The notes under the pieces: model-generated
Database searches by the model: none
Told to the model about the DNA's origin: nothing
The model's input: only the letters and a program-made list of their open reading frames with translations
Made by a program: the position numbers and the translations under genes
Shown: piece after piece, positions 29,301-36,580 of the stretch
How the letters are laid out: every line of letters begins with the position of its first letter
Numbering within the stretch: position 1 is the stretch's first letter
Assembly: GCA_037179385.1 (NCBI GenBank)
Contig: CM074188.1
Span: 25,313,318-25,377,317 of the forward strand
Source of the DNA: Holothuria scabra
Taxonomy: Eukaryota; Echinodermata; Holothuroidea; Aspidochirotida; Holothuriidae
Length of the DNA: 64,000 nucleotides
Direction of reading: 5' to 3'

Positions 29301-30740
29301 GACTGTAAATGAAATTTCAATAAATGAAAGGGCCATTGTCCCATTTTGCTTCACAATCTGGCTTTTCCCTTACAGCTATATTCATTCGCCTGATGTGTAG
29401 GGTTTTGATACTCTCCTCCTACCTGACCTGCTAAAATGTTATCAACTGCACCCAGCATTTCATTTTTGAACAAGTCCAGTCAGAGACAAACAACTTCTTT
29501 TACTTTTTCTATCAAAATTTAATCTCCAATTGTAAACAGTTATACCTGAGTATTTTTGGGGTATGCCACAGTCCCTTTAAGTCAAAGAAGCTGCATGTAC
29601 ATACAGTAGTTTTCATTTTCATGTTTGAGTTGACCTTGGACTTGATCTTCGTCAGAATATCTTTTTGGGAAGGAATTTTTGTTAGCCTAAGTATTCTTCC
29701 GATTAATTGCAAAAGTGTCGCCAAATCAATTTTGACATTTACCAAGGTTGATTAGAATGATGCATCATTATGTTCTAAAATGCTCTCATGCATTGAACAT
29801 TTTTGAAATACCACAAAAGAGGCAATTTGTGTGAATTTTTTTAGGGTTTATGCTGTGATTACATCTTTCATACGTGCCCATTTAGGGAAAAGATTATCTT
29901 CAGTAATAAGAGAAAATGGATTTACAGTAGCTGTTAAGTTGGTGATGCATGGAAGGGTGTTTTTTTTTTTTAAATATTCTCTTTTTTACAAGGCAATGCG
30001 GGTAGAAGGCCAAATGAGAGTGAATATTTTCATTTGGGTCGACTGAAGTAGTACAGATATAGGATGCAGTGAGAGAGAGACAAAATATTGGAAACAGGAT
30101 GTAATTTATAGAAGTTTTCACTAAAAAGACATAAGTCTTCATTTGGTGTCATGGGTTTTAGTTGGAGGATTAACATTGCATGATTTGAATTTTGAGGCAT
30201 GCAAGTGTGATCGCACACCATCACTAATACTCAAATCACAGTGAGGAGTGTGATTTTGTGCACACCTAGATGAAGAATGGGAACACATATAAATCTATTA
30301 AAATCTTTAAAGTTTAACAGCACACCTACCACACTCCTTCATTTCTGGAGGAGTGGGATTTGCAGCATATGTGGAAGAGTGAAAACGCAAAGCCTGATAT
30401 TGCAACATTGGCTTTGCAAGTGTGATGGCAACTGTTGCTATTATCTATTTAAATCAGTTTACGAAAAAACAGGGCAAGCAGAGCCATCCTAGAATACAAA
30501 ATGGATGTATCAAGTATTTATAGACAAAGCTTTGATGTGAATTCAACAGTCCTGGGGATTCTCTCAAAAGGGACATTGGAATAAAACTGGTCATGGTAAT
30601 GGGTGCCCCCATTTTGCCTAGATTACCCACAATCCCAAGCTTTCTCTGTGCATGTTGTCAATAGGAAGTGGAACAGAAGTGGGATTTAGATTTCCTGTGC
30701 AAACTTTGTAGGTGTGATGCCATGAAATGAGGTTTGGTTC

Positions 30741-30777
<37 letters not shown>

Positions 30778-32164
30778 ATGGAGTTTTAGGTCCCTGTCCC
30801 CAACGTAGTCAAGTCGAGGTGGCCACGGCCTTTTTGCCAGTGTGGCTCTGACACTGGCTGGTACAAAGTTTAGTACCAGTAGATTTATTAGCATAAGTGT
30901 GGGATGGTTTATCGATGTACATACTGTAGGGTAGAGATGTGAGTCCATTAAACATTTTTTTTTTTACATTTAAAAGGTCAAAGAGGGTCCTCTGTAGCTC
31001 GTCTTCAAGAGGCAAAGAAGAGAAGCACATTGTATGCTGGTTTGCAGAACCTGGAAGGGAAGACAAGGCGAAAGATTCAATATGTAGAAAAGAAATATCA
31101 GGACGTGGTTACCTATCAGGTAAGAAATGTGACGTACTTGATGAAATCTAGTCGATACACTCCTTATAACGCCTTCACAGTTGATTATTGAGTGAAGGGT
31201 AAATAATGCTCTCATGTTCCACTGACTCTGCTCATTGACTTTCTACATTGACTTATAACACAAAGCTTTCTTATGTGGTCACACTGTATCTTCATGGGGA
31301 AGAGTCTTCTGGTACTTTGTCTGCAAATTTATGGTCCACTGGGCCAGGGAATCTTTATCTTACTGGGCAATGAATGATGTAGAAATACCCTGGAAAAAGG
31401 CCTCAAAAACAGGGTTTTTGGAGTATTGAGGAAGTAAGCATAATGGAATTGGGTTGTAATCAAATTTGACTTAAGTAACAACATAAATTGCTTTACTTGA
31501 AAAAATTCTGGCAAATTCTTCTACTTTCATTTCAATTGACCTCATATTGTCATATACTATAGTATTACCTTATGTATGAAATAGTTTCATCTGTTTTCAT
31601 TCATTTTGGGACTCAATTAGAGGCATTCGCTGTTGTAAGAAGTGTTATTACTCGTTAGCAAACCTTCATTTAGTTTTCTCCTAGGTCAAAAGCTCCGACA
31701 AAGTAACTTGCCTATTCATGCGTCGTATTCTCAAGGCGCTCTCTTCCTCTCACTTTTCTATAAGTTGCTTCCTATTTTATTGGCCTCAAATGACCTTCAT
31801 TATTGACTTCCTCCAACTGAGTACAGATTCTCCCAGAGTCTCTCGGCCTCTCTCTCTGTCTCTCTCTCTCCAAGGAAAGGTTTTATGTTCTATTTTGTTT
31901 TAATTTGTTCATCAGTTATTGTCCTACATTTCTGCTGCATGGCTGACTTTGATTATTGTGTTGGCTTGACCTTCTCATCCGTAGGGTCGACCATATCTGG
32001 ATAAAATGAAAGTTGACTGCACTGAGATGCTCTATTGGCTTCAACAAGAGAGGAGACAACAAGCTTTAGAACACTTGGCAACAAACAGAGAATATAACCA
32101 AATTACAGACCTGCCCGTTGCAGAACTTCCGCCGGAGTTTCCTTCTGTTACTGCTACTGTGTGA
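2077..32164 (+). CDS. CCDC87: CCDC87 orthologue, 3' half of a multi-exon gene (span from first visible exon to stop)
   Basis: Eight exons splice in one frame to 429 residues with a stop. All introns are GT-AG and the phases (0, 2, 1, 0, 0, 1, 0) agree across every junction. The match to vertebrate CCDC87 rests on blocks I recognise from memory of the family: a tryptophan-rich W-K-T-S-x-D-Y-x-KYL segment, then an E-S-D-Y/F-L segment, then SVWNSLQMPD followed by DMAIKYSS, then LEAFE with a D-P-D-R-F-F-Q-K motif, then GRPYLDKMK and EMLYWLQQERRQ near the C-terminus. These lie in the same order as in the C-terminal third of the human protein. Human CCDC87 is about 850 residues, so several hundred N-terminal residues should lie upstream of the window. 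CCDC87 is a testis-enriched coiled-coil protein linked to sperm function; its biochemical role is poorly known. Confidence is high for gene structure and good for the family name. Confidence 0.85.
3973..4085 (+). CDS. CCDC87: CCDC87 exon 2
   Basis: The acceptor is CTACAG ending at 3972 and the donor AAAG|GTACTC at 4086. The exon enters in phase 0 and leaves in phase 2. It encodes ESDYLGVVFHFFDHD, matching the E-T-D-F-L-x-V-I-F block of vertebrate CCDC87, then an acidic, charged run (DDKSETDEERLAQMEKE) likely to start a helix or coiled coil. Intron 1 before it is 1,619 bp. Confidence 0.85.
4356..5017 (-). repeat. SINE family B, minus copy with an internal tandem duplication
   Basis: The left end carries the complement of the SINE 3' tail (TTGTTAGTTAGATTT) followed by ACACATCAACA. 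Two near-identical blocks of 286 bp then follow, for example AATGCAAGGCAAGTCCTCCC at both 4461 and 4747. Each holds the complement of the family core seen at 8140-8215. The two blocks differ at only a few positions, so the duplication is recent. Short open frames in each block are shadows of the duplication. Confidence 0.65.
6148..6830 (+). repeat. SINE family A copy, tRNA-derived, interrupted by a MITE
   Basis: The head resembles a tRNA gene. It has an A-box-like TGGTCAAGTGTTCAGAGCATC at 6159-6179 and a B-box-like GGTTCAAATCT at 6203-6213. A body with GTGCTTGGTGTTCAGCATGA follows, then an impure poly-A expansion at 6310-6350 and the family 3' end (GGTTAGAAACTGAGC). The 3' tail resumes at 6796 as AACCTCATCTAACTA after a 393-bp insertion. 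The tRNA head is not expected to be a functional tRNA. Confidence 0.75.
6403..6795. mobile_element. Non-autonomous DNA transposon (MITE) nested in SINE A
   Basis: The element is 393 bp and is flanked by an exact 8-bp target duplication, GTGAAACC, at 6395-6402 and 6796-6803. Imperfect terminal inverted repeats run about 90 bp: the left begins CACGGACTT, the right complement begins CACAGACTT, and both continue with TACATGGACAGAGCATG and later GCGCACCAAGATGGC. There is no coding capacity. An 8-bp duplication is typical of hAT and P superfamilies; I lean to hAT. Removing it restores the SINE. Confidence 0.85.
6966..7081 (+). CDS. CCDC87: CCDC87 exon 3
   Basis: The acceptor is GTGCACAG ending at 6965 and the donor GAAG|GTTTGT at 7082. 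The AG two bases downstream would put a stop in frame, so the first AG is chosen. The exon continues the charged helix (RERQEKLLQLREQK) and then reads HFTEGMWNVGTITLGGLG. It leaves in phase 1. Confidence 0.82.
7208..7227. repeat. Short (TA)n microsatellite in intron 3
   Basis: A run of alternating T and A just after exon 3, with nothing else of note around it. Further on, a 36-bp direct repeat with core TTTTAGAACATCA recurs at about 7610-7645 and 7868-7905. Confidence 0.7.
8098..8335 (+). repeat. SINE family B copy
   Basis: It carries the family core, with GTAGAATATGCCCACGGTAT and GAGAGGTGACTAAAGGGAA, then AACATTCATGTTGGTGTGTC and the tail AAATCTCATCTAACTTACTA. The same core occurs on + at 46688-46862 and on - at 4356-5017 and 24942-25190. 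It may belong to one of the widespread conserved-core SINE superfamilies of marine animals, but I cannot confirm which. Confidence 0.65.
8623..8816 (+). CDS. CCDC87: CCDC87 exon 4
   Basis: The acceptor is AATACAG ending at 8622. The donor is GTG|GTGAGT at 8817, preferred over an alternative GT three bases earlier because it fits the consensus. The exon encodes 64 full codons rich in S, T, R and basic residues, probably a disordered linker. Its donor is also the first base of the 57-bp minisatellite. Confidence 0.82.
8817..10980 (+). repeat. 57-bp minisatellite, 38 copies, starting at the exon 4 donor
   Basis: The monomer is 57 bp, starting GTGAGTTCTAATTAAGC, passing GTACAGCTAGTTGATGCCC and ending TGTTGAATGGA. 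The span of 2,164 bp equals 38 monomers minus two single-base deletions, both CTGT-ACATG, near 9199 and 10680. The first monomer starts exactly at the intron 4 donor, and the second GTGAGTT is at 8874, exactly 57 bp on. The edge copies are diverged and the centre is nearly uniform. A pair of variant monomers at about 8890-8990 recurs at about 9345-9445, which points to block duplication of eight units. No CpG is present in the consensus. The minus strand reads as a 19-residue open repeat, an artefact of 57 being divisible by three. Confidence 0.97.
10983..11125 (+). repeat. SINE family A fragment
   Basis: It abuts the end of the minisatellite. It retains the family body (CAGCATCAGCAATGG, ACAACTGGAAGAAAGGCTG) and a decayed 3' end (GAGCCATAAAATTCAATCAA) but no tRNA-like head. 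It is old and lacks CpG. Confidence 0.6.
11126..13120. other. Intron 4 DNA, no feature seen
   Basis: AT-rich, CpG-poor intronic DNA without recognisable repeats, RNA genes or coding exons. The short open frames here have no supporting splice sites or recognisable residues. Confidence 0.5.
13122..13482. mobile_element. TTAAAGG-type MITE family K, decayed copy
   Basis: It matches 41515-41870 in the same orientation. Shared blocks include CTCCAACATAGC (TTCCAACATAGC in the other copy), TTATCAAACC, AAGAGCT-TGGA-GTTGCATC and TACCATACTGC. The better copy shows the inverted termini; here they are eroded but GCAATATTTC survives at the right end. The copy ends about 300 bp before exon 5. Confidence 0.65.
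13779..13931 (+). CDS. CCDC87: CCDC87 exon 5
   Basis: The acceptor is CATTTCAG ending at 13778 and the donor GAG|GTATGT at 13932. It is a symmetrical phase-0 exon of exactly 51 codons. It carries ERLESVWNSLQMPD and LDMAIKYSS, which correspond closely to a block of vertebrate CCDC87 and are the strongest anchor for the family call. Intron 4 before it is 4,962 bp and contains the minisatellite. Confidence 0.88.
14053..14585 (+). repeat. SINE family A copy interrupted by a MITE
   Basis: The B-box-like GGAGTTGGACCCTGG lies near 14091. The body runs through GGTGCTCAGCATAAGCAATG and AGCCACAACTGGAAAAAAGG to GAAACTGAGCCATAAAACC. It is then split by the element at 14275-14565, after which the tail CCCATGTAACT resumes. 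The tRNA-like 5' end is decayed. Confidence 0.75.
14275..14565. mobile_element. MITE nested in SINE A, TIR CAGAGCTGCCAACC
   Basis: The element is 291 bp with a perfect 14-bp inverted terminus, CAGAGCTGCCAACC on the left and its complement on the right. A short imperfect target duplication of about 6 bp (CCCATC/CCCATG) flanks it. The interior repeats TTCTGTTTTTTG many times and has no coding capacity. The CAG-type terminus fits a hAT-like element, but the duplication is too degraded to prove it. Confidence 0.75.
14922..15080 (+). other. Protein-like open stretch inside intron 5 (orphan exon candidate)
   Basis: Read from 14922 the + strand is open for 52 codons to TAA at 15078. It gives a mixed-charge sequence with NEEEKKPRRKK, then IKATDHEIAEEEDNDGD, then the basic cluster GGRKRRRGSW. 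That composition (acidic tract followed by a nuclear-localisation-like basic cluster) looks more like protein than like random AT-rich DNA. There is no start codon and only a weak possible acceptor (TATAG at 14917-14921). A donor-like G|GTAAAA lies at 15076. It could be chance purine-rich DNA, a retro-pseudogene fragment, or an exon of a nested transcript. Confidence 0.2.
15115..15730. promoter_or_regulatory. CpG-rich patch inside the 15-kb intron
   Basis: CpG dinucleotides are nearly absent for kilobases on either side but clustered here, for example GGGTCGTCGCGCTTG and TACTCGCGTTACC near 15307-15357. A 97-codon minus-strand open frame (15124-15417) lies inside and has a donor-like AAA|GTAAGG on the minus strand at about 15176. 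In invertebrate genomes with methylated gene bodies, local CpG retention often marks an unmethylated promoter. Function is inferred only. Confidence 0.3.
15801..16000 (-). repeat. SINE family A copy
   Basis: The left end is the complement of the tail (TAGTTAGATGGAGTTAGATG), followed by GGCCCAGTTTCCAACC, CCAATTGTGCCTCACTTGC and TACTCCATTGCTTATG. The tRNA-like head is mostly lost. The surroundings (15745-16205) are rich in short TAGGCCTA-like words, which may be a separate low-complexity pattern. Confidence 0.7.
16304..16395. repeat. GC-rich CCTGGACCCC short tandem/dispersed motif
   Basis: CCTGGACCCC occurs three times in about 75 bp, with GGGGCTT between. A related inverse motif (GGTGGGGGTCCAG) occurs near 43298. 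This is probably a fragment of the G-rich dispersed family at 43.2 and 52.7 kb. Confidence 0.5.
16396..19977. other. Intron 5 DNA, no feature seen
   Basis: CpG-poor AT-rich DNA with no recognisable exon, RNA gene or named repeat. Open frames of 60-109 codons (for example 19021-19350 on the minus strand) show no recognisable motifs. Confidence 0.45.
19978..20552. mobile_element. Foldback/MITE element with about 165-bp inverted repeats
   Basis: The left arm (19981-20145) and right arm (20375-20548) are inverted copies. The outer ends are AAGTGTAC and GTACACTT, and inside both arms contain CTTCCATCTTCATAGGACAT followed by TCCTGAG or its complement. The spacer is about 230 bp with no coding capacity. 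No clear target duplication is visible, so the superfamily is unassigned. Confidence 0.75.
20553..22034. other. Intron 5 DNA, no feature seen
   Basis: No exon or repeat recognised. A 114-codon minus-strand open frame at 21376-21720 has no recognisable motif and is not called as a gene. Confidence 0.45.
22035..22225 (+). repeat. Dispersed repeat family F, copy 1
   Basis: It matches 57670-57855. Shared blocks are GCTCATTGAGTTGGTTCGTG, AAATGGTCAAACTTAGA and GAGTGAGTATACTAAAC, then TTGTGACCA. Non-coding; element type unknown. Confidence 0.65.
22226..24375. other. Intron 5 DNA; small patch of CCCG/GACAAGT-type repeat
   Basis: At 22455-22690 phrases such as CAGCCCAGGGCAAGTAA and GCCCGCCGGGCAAGC recur, and local CpG is higher than in the flanks. 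It looks like a decayed dispersed repeat but no second copy is in the window. The rest shows nothing recognisable. Confidence 0.4.
24376..24514 (+). repeat. SINE family A fragment (3' part)
   Basis: It is 5'-truncated and runs from TGCATGATGCTCCGCATAAG through CCACAACTGGAAAAAAGGCT and CTCGACTTGAACCAGTTGG to the tail TATCTAACTAACTA. It keeps several CpGs although it sits inside the gene, so it may be a younger insertion. Confidence 0.75.
24515..24941. other. Intron 5 DNA, no feature seen
   Basis: No exon, RNA gene or repeat copy recognised in this stretch. Confidence 0.45.
24942..25190 (-). repeat. SINE family B copy, decayed
   Basis: The left end is the complement of the tail (GCTAGATGGGGTTTAATGAC), then ACACCAACAGAATG and GTGTCAAC. 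Further right are CAAGTCCTCCCCTTAAGTTG and GTCCACAGGGGC, aligning with the core of the copy at 4356-5017. A G-rich interruption occurs at 25029-25060. Confidence 0.5.
25191..26447. other. Intron 5 DNA, no feature seen
   Basis: AT-rich DNA with no recognisable exon or repeat copy. Confidence 0.45.
26448..26704. mobile_element. Small MITE, family M, copy 1
   Basis: Long inverted arms: the outer GAGAGTCATTTATCTAACTG is matched by CAGTTACATAAATGACTCTG at the right end. The inner CCCAAATAGCAATTACAA and TTGTGGGATAG are matched by their complements (TGTAATTGCTATTTGGAAA). There is no coding capacity. A related copy of the inner part lies at 60703-60850. Confidence 0.78.
26705..28841. other. Intron 5 DNA up to exon 6, no feature seen
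   Basis: AT-rich, CpG-poor DNA with no exon or known repeat. A 16-bp inverted repeat around 27818-27850 (AGTTACTATTTTTAAATAGTAACT) is a short perfect palindrome of unknown meaning. Confidence 0.45.
28842..28956 (+). CDS. CCDC87: CCDC87 exon 6
   Basis: The acceptor is TTTCGCAG ending at 28841 and the donor AAAG|GTAGGA at 28957. It encodes LEAWEVATELILQREAILS, then LEAFERFASDPDRFFQK, directly continuing the conserved block of exon 5. It enters in phase 0 and leaves in phase 1. The intron before it, 13932-28841, is 14.9 kb, the largest in the window. Confidence 0.88.
28957..30737. other. Intron 6 DNA, possible decayed MITE
   Basis: A run of about 18 T lies at 29167-29185. At 29328-29580 the ends read AAAGGGCCATTGTCCC and CACAGTCCCTTTAAG, loosely inverted and reminiscent of the TTAAAGG MITEs elsewhere in the window; this is weak. 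Nothing else is recognised. Confidence 0.35.
30738..30855 (-). repeat. SINE family A fragment with expanded GTTA tail
   Basis: A tandem run of the tetramer GTTA (about nine copies, 30741-30776) leads into the complement of the SINE body (GATGGAGTTTTAGGTCCCTG, then GTCAAGTCGAGGTGGCCACG). The tetramer is the expanded 3' tail, TAAC on the SINE strand. The body is truncated after about 80 bp. Confidence 0.7.
30977..31119 (+). CDS. CCDC87: CCDC87 exon 7
   Basis: The acceptor is a T-rich tract ending AAAAG at 30976 and the donor CAG|GTAAGA at 31120. It enters in phase 1 and leaves in phase 0. The product is strongly basic and helical (RLQEAKKRSTLYAGLQNLEG, then KYQDVVTYQ), matching the helix before the last conserved motif of the family. 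Confidence 0.86.
31846..31872. repeat. (CT)n microsatellite in intron 7
   Basis: A short CT-rich run in the 865-bp intron before the last coding exon. It could add to pyrimidine content but lies over 100 bp from the acceptor. Confidence 0.6.
31985..32164 (+). CDS. CCDC87: CCDC87 terminal coding exon
   Basis: The acceptor is ATCCGTAG ending at 31984. It encodes 59 residues and the stop TGA at 32162-32164. It opens with GRPYLDKMK and EMLYWLQQERRQ, nearly the same as the vertebrate C-terminal motif. The final 28 residues (proline-rich, ending in V) are not recognisably conserved. Confidence 0.9.
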   Translation, partial: GRPYLDKMKVDCTEMLYWLQQERRQQALEHLATNREYNQITDLPVAELPPEFPSVTATV

Positions 32165-33018
32165 AACAAGTAGAAACTCTGCGGCTGGAAAGCATGAAAG
32201 AAGTGCAATTTTGTGAAAACATTTTTAATATTTCATATTTTTTAGAAAGATTCAAATATTTATGTATAAAGCAGAATGCTTGTATTTTCTTACTATCTGT
32301 CTTGTTGAAGTCTCTGTAAGCTTTCTAAGAAAAGAACACAAAAACATGAGATGCATAGAGTCTCTCAATCTCAGAAGGTATTTTTTCCTAATACTGTAGC
32401 TGTAAAGTCCAGTCTCATGGGATGTATGTAAAACATGAACCACGGAGTGATGCCTCCGATCTGGGAAAAATGAATCTTGATTATGTTGTAACAGCTTTTA
32501 GTTGGCAGGTGATGTTTGAGGAATATAAATGTTTCAGATTTCTGTAAAATATACTAAGTAATTTAAGGGTCAGGTTGTTGTATTCATTTGGCATCTTTAA
32601 TTTACATAAAACCGTTGAAGAACTTGGTTGACCTGGTTACAAGGCATGTAATTTTGATCACCTGACTGTTGTAATAGGTAATATAAGCTGCAGTTTCTAG
32701 ATATTTCTTTCTATTATTTAATTATTTTATTCACCTGGATTCTGTATGAATGGTACAGATATTCTTGAGCCATATTTTTGTAAAGAAATTTCTAATCATT
32801 TTTAGGTTATTTAATGGGAATTTTTAGAGCAGGGTATTCCAACTGAAATTTGGAAGGACATGTTAGGTTTAGCACAGTGTGATATTTTTTGACTTGGGGC
32901 AAAATGTTAGAAAGATAGGAGACCTCCTTGAGAGTTTGTATCCTGACCTTACTTAAAGGGACAATCAGAGTCTGTTTTTATAAGTTTCCCACAGCTTTCA
33001 TTCTGCACCACAACCTTA
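32165..33018 (+). other. Probable 3' UTR and downstream flank of CCDC87
   Basis: AT-rich, non-coding and CpG-poor like the gene body. I found no clean AATAAA close to the stop; only weak variants occur, for example TATAAA near 32264. An AATAAA-like hexamer occurs much later, near 33928. The true cleavage site cannot be placed from the sequence alone. Confidence 0.4.
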
Positions 33019-33162
33019 GGGGGATACACACTGTTTAACAAGAAATTTTCTAACTGGCTAATGATAATGCTAATCCCTAACCCATACAAAGAATTTAATC
33101 GATAAAATACAATGGCAACAGCCAATCAAGAAACACCATTCTAAACAGTGCACATTTATCCC
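33019..33162. mobile_element. Short MITE family D, copy 1 (CpG-depleted)
   Basis: The ends are inverted: CACTGTTTAAC on the left and CTAAACAGTG on the right. The interior contains TAATCCCTAACCC, AATTTAATCGATAAAATAC and ATGGCAACAGCCAATCAAG. It matches the copies at 36389-36580 and 57160-57329. Sites that are CG in those copies are TG or CA here. Confidence 0.78.
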
Positions 33163-36100
33163 AATCTTACATTGAGTTAAAAATAACAAAAAATGATCTG
33201 TCATCATGGTCTGACTTTTGATTGGTCACTGTATGGATACTGCTGTCTTGTCTTGCATCTGTGTGGGATTATGTGACTCGAAACAAATTTACACAACTTT
33301 CATTCAACAGTTATCAACACAAAATTAACATTTTTTTTCCTCACTTGAAAGAGCTATCCAGTGTCTGTTGATTCTGATAAATGATCTGTCAGAAAAAAGA
33401 AAAGCCAGTTTCTGGAAAAAAAGGTTGATATTTGCTGTCAAATTCTGATTGCCTCATAGACTAATGAGCCAAGATTTTATCTATGGTCCACCTTAGTCAG
33501 TTTGACTCTGAAACATTGTTAAAATTGTTAGTTGTATATTATGATGCATTGCAGAATGCAGTTCTTATTTTTTTAGACGACTTAAATACCTGTAGACAAC
33601 TTAAACTACTTGTAGCACTTCATTAATGCCTCCTTCTTCAAAGTCATTTAACACATTGTAAATTAATGAGCCGATGGCAAGGTTTGAATAAGTGTTGCCT
33701 ATAACAGTTAAACCATTCCTGTGAATTCCAACATCATAGCAAAAATCCTGCTTTTGCTGTCTGTACTAGAAAAGCTTTACTTTTCCCAGTTTAGACAGAT
33801 TGATGAAAGCTTTGTCATCATTGTTACAGTTGTAGAGGATCGGTAGGTGTGTCTCGGAAATATTTGAAGGTCAGGAAGGTCTGGATAGAATTGTCATTTC
33901 CCAGGGGAAATTATCAACCAGGCCCAGAATAAATTGGGGTTTGGGATGAAAAAACTTACCATAAGATAAACACAAAGTATTTAGTTTGTGGGCCACTTGA
34001 TTAGTTTTGTTGGAGACCTGATGACTCCTTTGAGGACAAGGTAGGAAATGAATCCTTACCACCCTATCTGCCTCTGAATACTCACAGGAGGACGTCTGGT
34101 GTTGAAAGCATTTATCACAATTTTGAAATTACTCGGGTGACAGAGCCGACTTCAAACAGGTTATCACTAGTGATGGGAAGTCACTGATATCGATAGAGAG
34201 AGAGGCATAGCACTTTTTTAATGCATACTTGGATGATAGGTATCATCACTTTGTTAAAGGCCCCTGACCTGCAAAACTGTCTGATAGCTTTCAGAGAAAA
34301 CATGAAAATTAATTAGAATTGAAGCAAACTAGAGGATAATGGTGGCCTCAATGAAATAGTAGTGATGTGATTGTGTAAGTCCAAAGATTTATCGCGAGTG
34401 GGTGATTTTTATCCACCAATGACATCACACATCCGTGATTCTCATCAGTCTGAGGTACGAGTGACCCCTTAGATGTCACTGACCTTTTGTATGGGTACTG
34501 TGTAGCTTAGTGTGTGTTTTTTTTTATATTTCGCTTCTTTTGTAAGAAATCACCAATTCCTGCAAATGTATTCCACATAGTCCAAACCAGTAAAAATGGT
34601 GTAGGAGGAGATCTAAGTGATATTCTTCCATCCTCTCCTCAACGTACAGGCCAGAACCAACGCTGGGTGTTGGAATCTGTATTATAAAGATATGTTTATA
34701 GAAATATGTAAAAAGGGACTGCAGAGATGGGGCTGGAGAGAGAGAAGGGGAGGGGGATTTGCGATATTAACCTGCCCACTAACTAATGCTGTTTGCATTT
34801 TGAGCTGTCCTTAACTCGGAAATGGGACCTTTGTTTTCTTGAACATATTGGGTTGCTTGGGTAATTAGCCCCTTCTTCAGAAATGTCTCTGTGGTCACTG
34901 TTTAACACATTTATATATATCCTCATCATATTGTAGACAGCTGACAAGGAGGTGTAATCAGCCATTCTAGTTCAGAAGGGAATGAAGTTTGCTGCCCTCT
35001 CTCCTCTGTCTTACTGTGACATGACATGTCACAAAGTTTAGCTACAATGACTGCTATCACTGAAAAACCCTGCATATTTGCACCCAGTACCTAAAAGTTT
35101 AAACAAAACTTTAACTATTCAAAGGTGGAGTGATTTTTTCTGGTGGAATGGAATTAAGCTAACTCTTGCCAAGATTTCATTTCCATTTATTGAAAAAAGA
35201 GGGTGTAGAAATGTAATGCCTCTGGATTTGTAAGTCTTTAGTCATTTCCCACGGGTGTGGAATAATTGTATCGTTTCCCTTGATGGGCGCTCTTCCCCAT
35301 TTTGTAGAGAACAGATACGCAATTGACCTATATGAAATTATAGCAAAGATCCTCCCCAAGCTGTGGGAGAATTTTCTTATTCCGCTATTGATGAAAAGGT
35401 TGACTGTTTATTTTTGATGAAATTACCTCATTCAAACTAAACGTAGGAGACAGCCTTCTCTGTATTGAGATACACTTTATAAGTGTCTCATAATTGATGA
35501 AGAAATTTTAAATCAGGGTACAGGCAGTGTACTCTCTAACTGTTAGATACAGTTTTGTTTTGATAGGAAATTATTAAGACATCCTGTTCCAACTTTAGGG
35601 TATTGGATATTCTCCACTTAAAATAAAACTATTTATAAAATGTTTAGAGTATATATCAACAGAAACTAGTTTTGAAATAAGGATGTGTCACGATTTTGTA
35701 TGGTAACTGTGAAAATGTTCACCAGTTTGACATTATGCATTTAATGTGAGAATTTATTAATATTTTACAAAAGCTTAAAGGTGAAAACGTAGATATAAAA
35801 TCAAATAGATTTATGTTGTGAACTAAACTTTTTTGCAAAGTTTAAAAACATTCCTAAAAGTATGCCAACTGACAAATATTTTTGAGTTTCAAAGCAGAGT
35901 TTGAGTTAAGAAGGGCAGGGGGAGGGGAAGACAGGGAGAATGTCAGGAAGTGCTCTTTGAATACTTATTTATTTTATTTTGCATAAGGATGGCAAGCATC
36001 ATTTTGGAAGAATTGAGGGCAAGATTCCCCATTCTTATAGCTTTTAATTTTGGTATAAATGCCCCCCCCCCCCCCAAAAAAAAAAATGCCCAATACCTTC

Positions 36101-36388
36101 GAATGTATCATTGTTTTACAGTAAAATTGAAATGATCCGTGAAGCATTCACTCAAATTTCAAAACAATATGCGTAAAGGACAGAAGAAAATATAACGCTC
36201 AGCTTTAGAATACTCTCATTGACGTCACAAGCCCCGTCCCTTTTAACGAGCGAAAACTAGTACTGTAAGATAGCTACTGTAGCTACTAGAAGCAGCTGAC
36301 TGCCCTTGTGTTACTGTTTCCAGTTGTGACATCACGTGAAGCACTCTATTACTAACGTATGTCCCTGCCATTATATAGACTCACAACC
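33163..36388. other. Intergenic flank downstream of CCDC87, no gene seen
   Basis: CpG-poor at first, with CpG frequency starting to rise after about 35.2 kb and clearly high after 36.1 kb. A C15/A12 homopolymer pair lies at 36061-36086. No exon or RNA gene is supported. Confidence 0.45.
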
Positions 36389-36580
36389 GGGGCGATGCGC
36401 ACTGTAAAACCAAGGAGTTGTCCCTGGCAACTCCCTGATTTAACGAGAAATTTCAAAACTGGCTGACGACAGCGCTAATCCGTAACCTAACCCCTAACCC
36501 CAACAAAGAATACAGTCGATACAATACAATGGCAACAGCCAACCAAGAAATACCTTTTTAAACATTGCGCATCTACCTGC
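36389..36580. mobile_element. Short MITE family D, copy 2
   Basis: The ends ATGCGCACTGT and AACATTGCGCAT are inverted. The interior matches copy 1 (GATACAATACAATGGCAACA, then GCCAACCAAGAAATACC). A 35-bp insertion after the left end (AGGAGTTGTCCCTGGCAACT region) contains its own short inverted repeat. CpGs are intact. Confidence 0.75.

Noticed and set aside
29328..29580. Possible third TTAAAGG MITE
   Set aside because: Only about 8 bp of the ends pair and no second copy is in the window; mentioned but not called.
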